Source: Micromonospora terminaliae
GTDB lineage: Bacteria > Actinomycetota > Actinomycetes > Mycobacteriales > Micromonosporaceae
Assembly: GCF_009671205.1 (NCBI RefSeq)
Contig: NZ_CP045309.1
Location: 2,976,001-3,040,000 of the forward strand
Length of the DNA: 64,000 nt
Direction of reading: 5' to 3'
A model generated the notes under the pieces. It searched no databases, had not been told where the DNA came from, and saw only the letters and a program-made list of their open reading frames with translations. The number at the start of each line of letters is the position of its first letter. Positions within the stretch are counted from its first letter, which is position 1. Below, in pieces: positions 60,460 through 64,000 of this stretch. Both the position numbers and the translations under genes were made by a program.

Positions 60460-61677
60460 TCAGCGGGCCGGCGGGCGCAGGATCGGGACCAGCGCGAGGG
60501 TGGGCAGCAGGAGCAGGGGGACCAGGCCGAGGGCGTGGAGGATGCCCAGGTGGTCACCGAGGAAGCCGAGCAGCGGCGGGCCGGCGAGGAACGCCGTGTA
60601 GCCGATCATGGCGACCACGCTGACCCGGGTGGGCGCCCGGTCCTCGTCGTCGGCGGCGGCGCTCATCCCGACCGGGAAGCCGAGCGACGCCCCGACGCCC
60701 CACAGCGCCACGCCCACCACGGCGAGCGGCCCCGAGCCGGCCAGCACCGCACAGGTGGCGCCGGTGACGGCCAGCGCGATGGTGCCGAACAGCACCGGCA
60801 CCCGGCCCCACCGGTCGATCGCCACGGTGCCGGCGGTCCGGCCGAGGGTCATGCCGACCACGAACACCCCGAAGACGGCGGCGCCGGCCGCCTCGCTCAC
60901 CCCGTACCCGTCGACGAACGCCACCGCCAGCCAGTCGTTCGCGCTGCCCTCGGTGAACGCCATGACCAGCACGAACAGGCCGATGAGCAGGGTGCGCGGC
61001 TCCCGCCAGGTGGCCAGCAGCGCGCGCCGGTGGTCGGCGGGCTCGGCCGCGCCGGCCGGCTCGGCCGGTGCGGCCAGGAAGGCGCGGACGCCGAGCAGCG
61101 TGCCGGCCAGGACCAGCACCGCGATCACGGGCAGGTGCCAGCCGACCGGTACGCCCAGCCGGGCCGCACCGGCACCGAGCCCGGCGCCGGCGACCGAGCC
61201 GAGGCTCCAGGCGGCGTGGAACCGGGGCATGATCGTGCGGCCGAGCCGCTTCTCCACCGCCGCGCCCTCGACGTTCATGGCCACGTCGCAGGTGCCGGAG
61301 CCGTACCCCACGGCGAACAGCCCCACCACGACGCCGATCAGCGAGCCGGCCAGGCTGGCCGACAGGCCGGCGGCCGTCAGGCCGAGCGCGACCAGGACGG
61401 TCGAGGACGCCACGGTGCGGGCCGGGCCGAGCCGCAGGGTCACCAGCCCGGCGGTGGACATGGCCACCAGCGCACCGGCCGACATGGCCAGCAGCAGCAG
61501 GCCGAGGCGCCCGGCGCTGAGCCCGAGGGACTCACGGATCGCGGGGACCCGGGCGAACCAGGTGGCCACGGCGAGCCCGTTGAGGGCGAACACGGCCGCC
61601 ACGCCGTTGCGGGCGGCCAGGACCGCCCGCGGGCTCACGTCGCGGGCCCCGGCCGGCGCGTCGATGGTGCTGCTCAC
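60460..61677 (-). CDS. MFS transporter
   Basis: A 405-aa 12-helix MFS protein: ARNGVAAVFALNGLAVATWFARVPAIRESL (TM1), LSAGRLGLLLLAMSAGALVAM, ANDWLAVAFVDGYGVSE, GVGASLGFPVGMSAAAD. It resembles the FucP/YbjJ-like MFS proteins. The start is GTG 61677 with GGAGAGG. It is divergent from a LacI-type regulator, so the substrate may be a sugar or a metabolite sensed by that regulator. Confidence 0.85.
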   Translation of the reverse strand: MSSTIDAPAGARDVSPRAVLAARNGVAAVFALNGLAVATWFARVPAIRESLGLSAGRLGLLLLAMSAGALVAMSTAGLVTLRLGPARTVASSTVLVALGLTAAGLSASLAGSLIGVVVGLFAVGYGSGTCDVAMNVEGAAVEKRLGRTIMPRFHAAWSLGSVAGAGLGAGAARLGVPVGWHLPVIAVLVLAGTLLGVRAFLAAPAEPAGAAEPADHRRALLATWREPRTLLIGLFVLVMAFTEGSANDWLAVAFVDGYGVSEAAGAAVFGVFVVGMTLGRTAGTVAIDRWGRVPVLFGTIALAVTGATCAVLAGSGPLAVVGVALWGVGASLGFPVGMSAAADDEDRAPTRVSVVAMIGYTAFLAGPPLLGFLGDHLGILHALGLVPLLLLPTLALVPILRPPAR

Positions 61678-61726
61678 CGTGCTGTCGTCCTCTCCCCGGA
61701 GTGTCGTCCGACGACCATCGCACACC

Positions 61727-61740
61727 TGAGAGCGCTACCA
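61727..61740. promoter_or_regulatory. Candidate LacI-family operator
   Basis: TGAGAGCGCTACCA: the left half and centre match the common LacI-family operator TGAGAGCGCTCTCA; the right half is degenerate. Lies between the MFS and lacI starts. Confidence 0.45.
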
Positions 61741-61824
61741 CCACAAACGGCTCCCACCCCTTACCCCGGGGGACCTCGGCCGGGCATGATGCCGACAGAA
61801 CGGCCAGCACGGGGAGGACCAGAC

Positions 61825-62814
61825 ATGGAGACACCGAGCGCCCGCCCGGCGACCCTCGACGACGTGGCCCGGGCGGCCGGGGTCTCCCGGGCCACCGCGT
61901 CCCGGGTGCTGGGCGGGTACGGGTTCGCCTCGGTGGACGCCCGGGAGCGGGTGCACGCCGCCGCCGACCGCCTGGGCTACGTGCCCAACGTCACGGCCCG
62001 CGCCCTGGTCCGGGGCGCCGGGGTACGCCTCGTCGTGGCGGTCTCCGGCACCGACGCCACCGTGCTGGACGACCCGTACGTGGACCGGCTGGTGAGCGCG
62101 GCGGCCCGGGTGTGCGCCCCGCACGGGGTCGGCGTCGCCCTGGAGTGGCTGCCGCTGGACGCCCCGGCCGGGCTGCGCCGGCTCGGCGACGACCGCAGCG
62201 TGTGCGGGGTGCTGCTGGTCAACACCACCGCGCGGGTGCTCGACGCGGTTCCCGTGGGGCTGCGCGGGCGGGTCGTCTCGATCGGCACCGGCTCGCCGGC
62301 CGTACCGTCCTTCGACGTGGACAACGCCGCCGGCGCCGGCGCGGTCCTGCGTCACCTGCACGCCGGCGGCCGCCGCCGGATCGCCATGGTCACCGGCCCC
62401 CGCTGGCTGAGCTGCGCCGAGCGGTCGGTGACCGCGTACGAGGGGCTCATGCGGGCGGCCGGGCTGCCGGTGCGCCTGGTCACCGGCGACTTCACGGCGG
62501 CGCGGGGCGCCCGGGCGGCGCTGGAGGCGCTGGACCGCTGGCCGGACACCGACGCGATCTACGCGGCCAGCGACGCCACCGCGCTGGGCGTGATCGCCGC
62601 GCTGCGGGGGCGCGGGCTGCGCGTGCCGCACGACGTGGCGGTGGCCGGGTTCGACGACATCCCGTACGCGGCCGTGAGCAGCCCGGCGCTGACCACCGCC
62701 ACCCACCCCGTGGCCCGGATCGCCACGGCGGCGGCCACCGCGGTGCTCGACGGCCGGCCGGTGCCGCCGGTCACCGCGTTCCCGTCGACGCTGGTGGCAC
62801 GCGAGAGCGCCTGA
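61825..62814 (+). CDS. LacI family transcriptional regulator
   Basis: A 329-aa regulator. N-terminal LacI HTH TLDDVARAAGVSRATASRVL with hinge helix VPNVTARALVRG, then a periplasmic-binding-like sensor domain (FDVDNAAGAGAVLRHLHAGG; VAVAGFDDIPYAAVSSPALTT). ATG 61825 follows GGGGAGG. It probably represses the divergent MFS gene and itself. Ligand unknown. Confidence 0.92.
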   Translation: METPSARPATLDDVARAAGVSRATASRVLGGYGFASVDARERVHAAADRLGYVPNVTARALVRGAGVRLVVAVSGTDATVLDDPYVDRLVSAAARVCAPHGVGVALEWLPLDAPAGLRRLGDDRSVCGVLLVNTTARVLDAVPVGLRGRVVSIGTGSPAVPSFDVDNAAGAGAVLRHLHAGGRRRIAMVTGPRWLSCAERSVTAYEGLMRAAGLPVRLVTGDFTAARGARAALEALDRWPDTDAIYAASDATALGVIAALRGRGLRVPHDVAVAGFDDIPYAAVSSPALTTATHPVARIATAAATAVLDGRPVPPVTAFPSTLVARESA

Positions 62815-62905
62815 GCCGACGGTCGAGCGCCGGCGGCGGACGCGCGGTTGAGCCGCCGGCAGCCGGGTATCCGCCGCCCGACCCGACCGACGACAGGGGG
62901 GCGAG

Positions 62906-63601
62906 GTGACCGAACCCGCGCCGCCGCACCGGCAGCCCGAGGAGGGCTACCGGCACGGCCGCCTGACCGCCCGCCCCACGACCGTGGCCGCACCCGGCCC
63001 GGCCGGCCCGGCCGAGGTCCCCGACCCGGCCGGCGGGCCGCCCGCGCTGCGCCACGTGCCGATCGGCGGCGCCGGGCCGTACCGGGTGGTGGTGCTGCTG
63101 CACGGCGCGGGCGGCTCGGCCCGGCAGGGCCTCGACCTGCTGCTGCCGCTGGCCGACGCGCACCGGTTGCTGCTGCTCGCCCCGCAGGCGCTCGCCAGCA
63201 CCTGGGACCTGATCGCCGAGGGGTACGGCCCGGACGTGGCCCGGATCGACGCGCTGCTGGCCGGGACGCTGCGCGCGTACCCGGTGAACGGGGTGACCGT
63301 GGGCGGCTTCTCCGACGGCGCCTCGTACGCCCTCTCGCTGGGCCTGACCAACGGTGACCTGGTCGACGCGGTGCTGGCCTTCTCCCCCGGCTTCGCGGCG
63401 CCGCTGGTGACCCACGGCCGGCCCCGGCTGTTCGTCTCGCACGGCACCGACGACCGGGTGCTGCCCATCGACGTGTGCAGCCGGCGGCTGGTGCCCCGCC
63501 TGCACTCCCTCGGCTATCCGGCCGAGTACGCCGAGTTCACCGGCGGGCACGAGGTGCCGGCGGAGATCCGGCAGCGGGCGGTGGACTGGCTGGTGGGGTG
63601 A
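62906..63601 (+). CDS. Alpha/beta hydrolase (carboxylesterase/phospholipase-like)
   Basis: A 231-aa hydrolase: VVVLLHGAGGSARQGL (oxyanion loop), GGFSDGASYAL (Ser nucleophile), SHGTDDRVLPID (Asp), GGHEVPAEI (His). It fits the PHB-depolymerase/phospholipase-carboxylesterase group. The N-terminal ~45 residues are Pro-rich. GTG 62906 with GGGGGG-rich RBS. Convergent with the next gene. Confidence 0.85.
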   Translation: MTEPAPPHRQPEEGYRHGRLTARPTTVAAPGPAGPAEVPDPAGGPPALRHVPIGGAGPYRVVVLLHGAGGSARQGLDLLLPLADAHRLLLLAPQALASTWDLIAEGYGPDVARIDALLAGTLRAYPVNGVTVGGFSDGASYALSLGLTNGDLVDAVLAFSPGFAAPLVTHGRPRLFVSHGTDDRVLPIDVCSRRLVPRLHSLGYPAEYAEFTGGHEVPAEIRQRAVDWLVG

Positions 63602-63607
63602 GCCGGG

Positions 63608-64000
63608 TCAGTGCCCCGGCCCGGTGACCGCCGCGTCGACCCGGGCCAGCACGGTGGCGTCGTCGTCGCCGCGTACGCCGCGCAGCAGGTCGATGGCGGT
63701 GGCCCGGACCTGGCCGATGATCATGGCGAGCGGCAGCGTCTCGCCCGGGGTGAAGAGCCGGCCCGCGACCCGCACCGCCTCCAGGGCGGCGACGTCGACC
63801 CGCTCGGCGTGGGCGTCGGCGACGCCGTCCTGCCCGGTCAGGTCCGCGGCGAGCGCGTCGCCGGCCGAGCGCACCGCCTCGGCGAGGGTCCGCACGGCGC
63901 CGCCCAGCTCGGCCGGGACCGGCGCCGGGCCGCGGGTCAGGGTGACGGCGGCGCGCGCCAGCACCCGGACGTTGCGGACGGCGTAGTCGATCTGCCGGAT
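63608..64000 (-). CDS. Probable FUSC-family/aromatic acid exporter, C-terminal part
   Basis: 131 codons open from the window edge to TGA 63608. The stretch IRQIDYAVRNVRVLARAAVT followed by helical Ala/Glu/Leu-rich segments resembles the C-terminal cytoplasmic region of actinobacterial FUSC/ArAE efflux proteins. The transmembrane part lies outside the window, so this rests on a short motif. Confidence 0.5.
   Translation of the reverse strand: MRQIDYAVRNVRVLARAAVTLTRGPAPVPAELGGAVRTLAEAVRSAGDALAADLTGQDGVADAHAERVDVAALEAVRVAGRLFTPGETLPLAMIIGQVRATAIDLLRGVRGDDDATVLARVDAAVTGPGH

Overview
The window is very GC-rich actinomycete DNA. Many start codons are GTG, and most genes run in operons joined by 4-bp ATGA/GTGA overlaps. 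The gene set (whiE-like type II polyketide genes, SARP regulator, F420-dependent enzyme, CGNR and LAL regulators, large cobalamin operon) and a recurring ~70-bp palindromic element suggest Micromonosporaceae, probably Micromonospora. This is inference from memory, not from a search.

Region 1 (1-20,949) is a type II polyketide cluster. An operon on the minus strand (19,143 to 11,426) encodes a TcmI-type cyclase, a fused acetyl-CoA carboxyltransferase, biotin carboxyl carrier protein, biotin carboxylase, an ACP-cyclase fusion, a cupin, KS-alpha and KS-beta/CLF: a spore-pigment-like minimal PKS with its own malonyl-CoA supply. A SARP regulator and a second TcmI-type cyclase diverge from it. Heptamer pairs at 11-bp pitch lie in both promoter regions. 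A second minus-strand block (8,687 to the left edge) holds two ACPs, a KS lacking one catalytic His, an N-terminal-only KS homologue, an acyl-AMP ligase, a complete KS, a hydroxymandelate-synthase-like enzyme, a phytanoyl-CoA-dioxygenase-like enzyme, a DUF3050 protein and a 2-oxoacid dehydrogenase E1-alpha cut by the window edge. A second ligase, a phosphopantetheinyl transferase and a GNAT acetyltransferase lie between the two blocks. I infer that the second block makes and loads an unusual, possibly aromatic, starter unit for the aromatic PKS. No ketoreductase or dehydratase is visible.

Region 2 (21,120-40,972) is mixed housekeeping and regulatory sequence: an HhH membrane protein, an LtrA protein, a small membrane protein, an F420-dependent enzyme, an APC permease, a secreted hydrolase facing a CGNR regulator, a DUF5995 protein, a LAL-type LuxR regulator divergent from an adenylate-cyclase/ATPase protein, a MarR-paaK-paaI set divergent from an MFS exporter, and two fluoride channel genes. 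Several perfect hairpins end these units.

Region 3 (40,988-58,990) is a cobalamin operon on the minus strand. It is headed by a B12 riboswitch and a 44-codon ORF, followed by cobN, a ChlI/ChlD-type chelatase subunit, cobO, cobB, cobI, cobM, cbiD, cobL, cbiG-cobJ, a ferredoxin, a Ni/Co transporter, cobH and cbiX-cobA. It mixes early-cobalt (CbiX, CbiD, CbiG) and late-cobalt (CobN) signatures.

Region 4 (59,260-64,000) has an MBL-fold hydrolase, a small unknown protein, an MFS transporter divergent from a LacI regulator, an esterase and the C-terminus of a probable FUSC/aromatic-acid exporter.

The most unusual structure is a family of ~70-bp palindromic elements found three times (6,905-6,975; 46,905-46,975; 52,318-52,389). 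Each copy lies inside a protein-coding gene, and each is read in a different frame.
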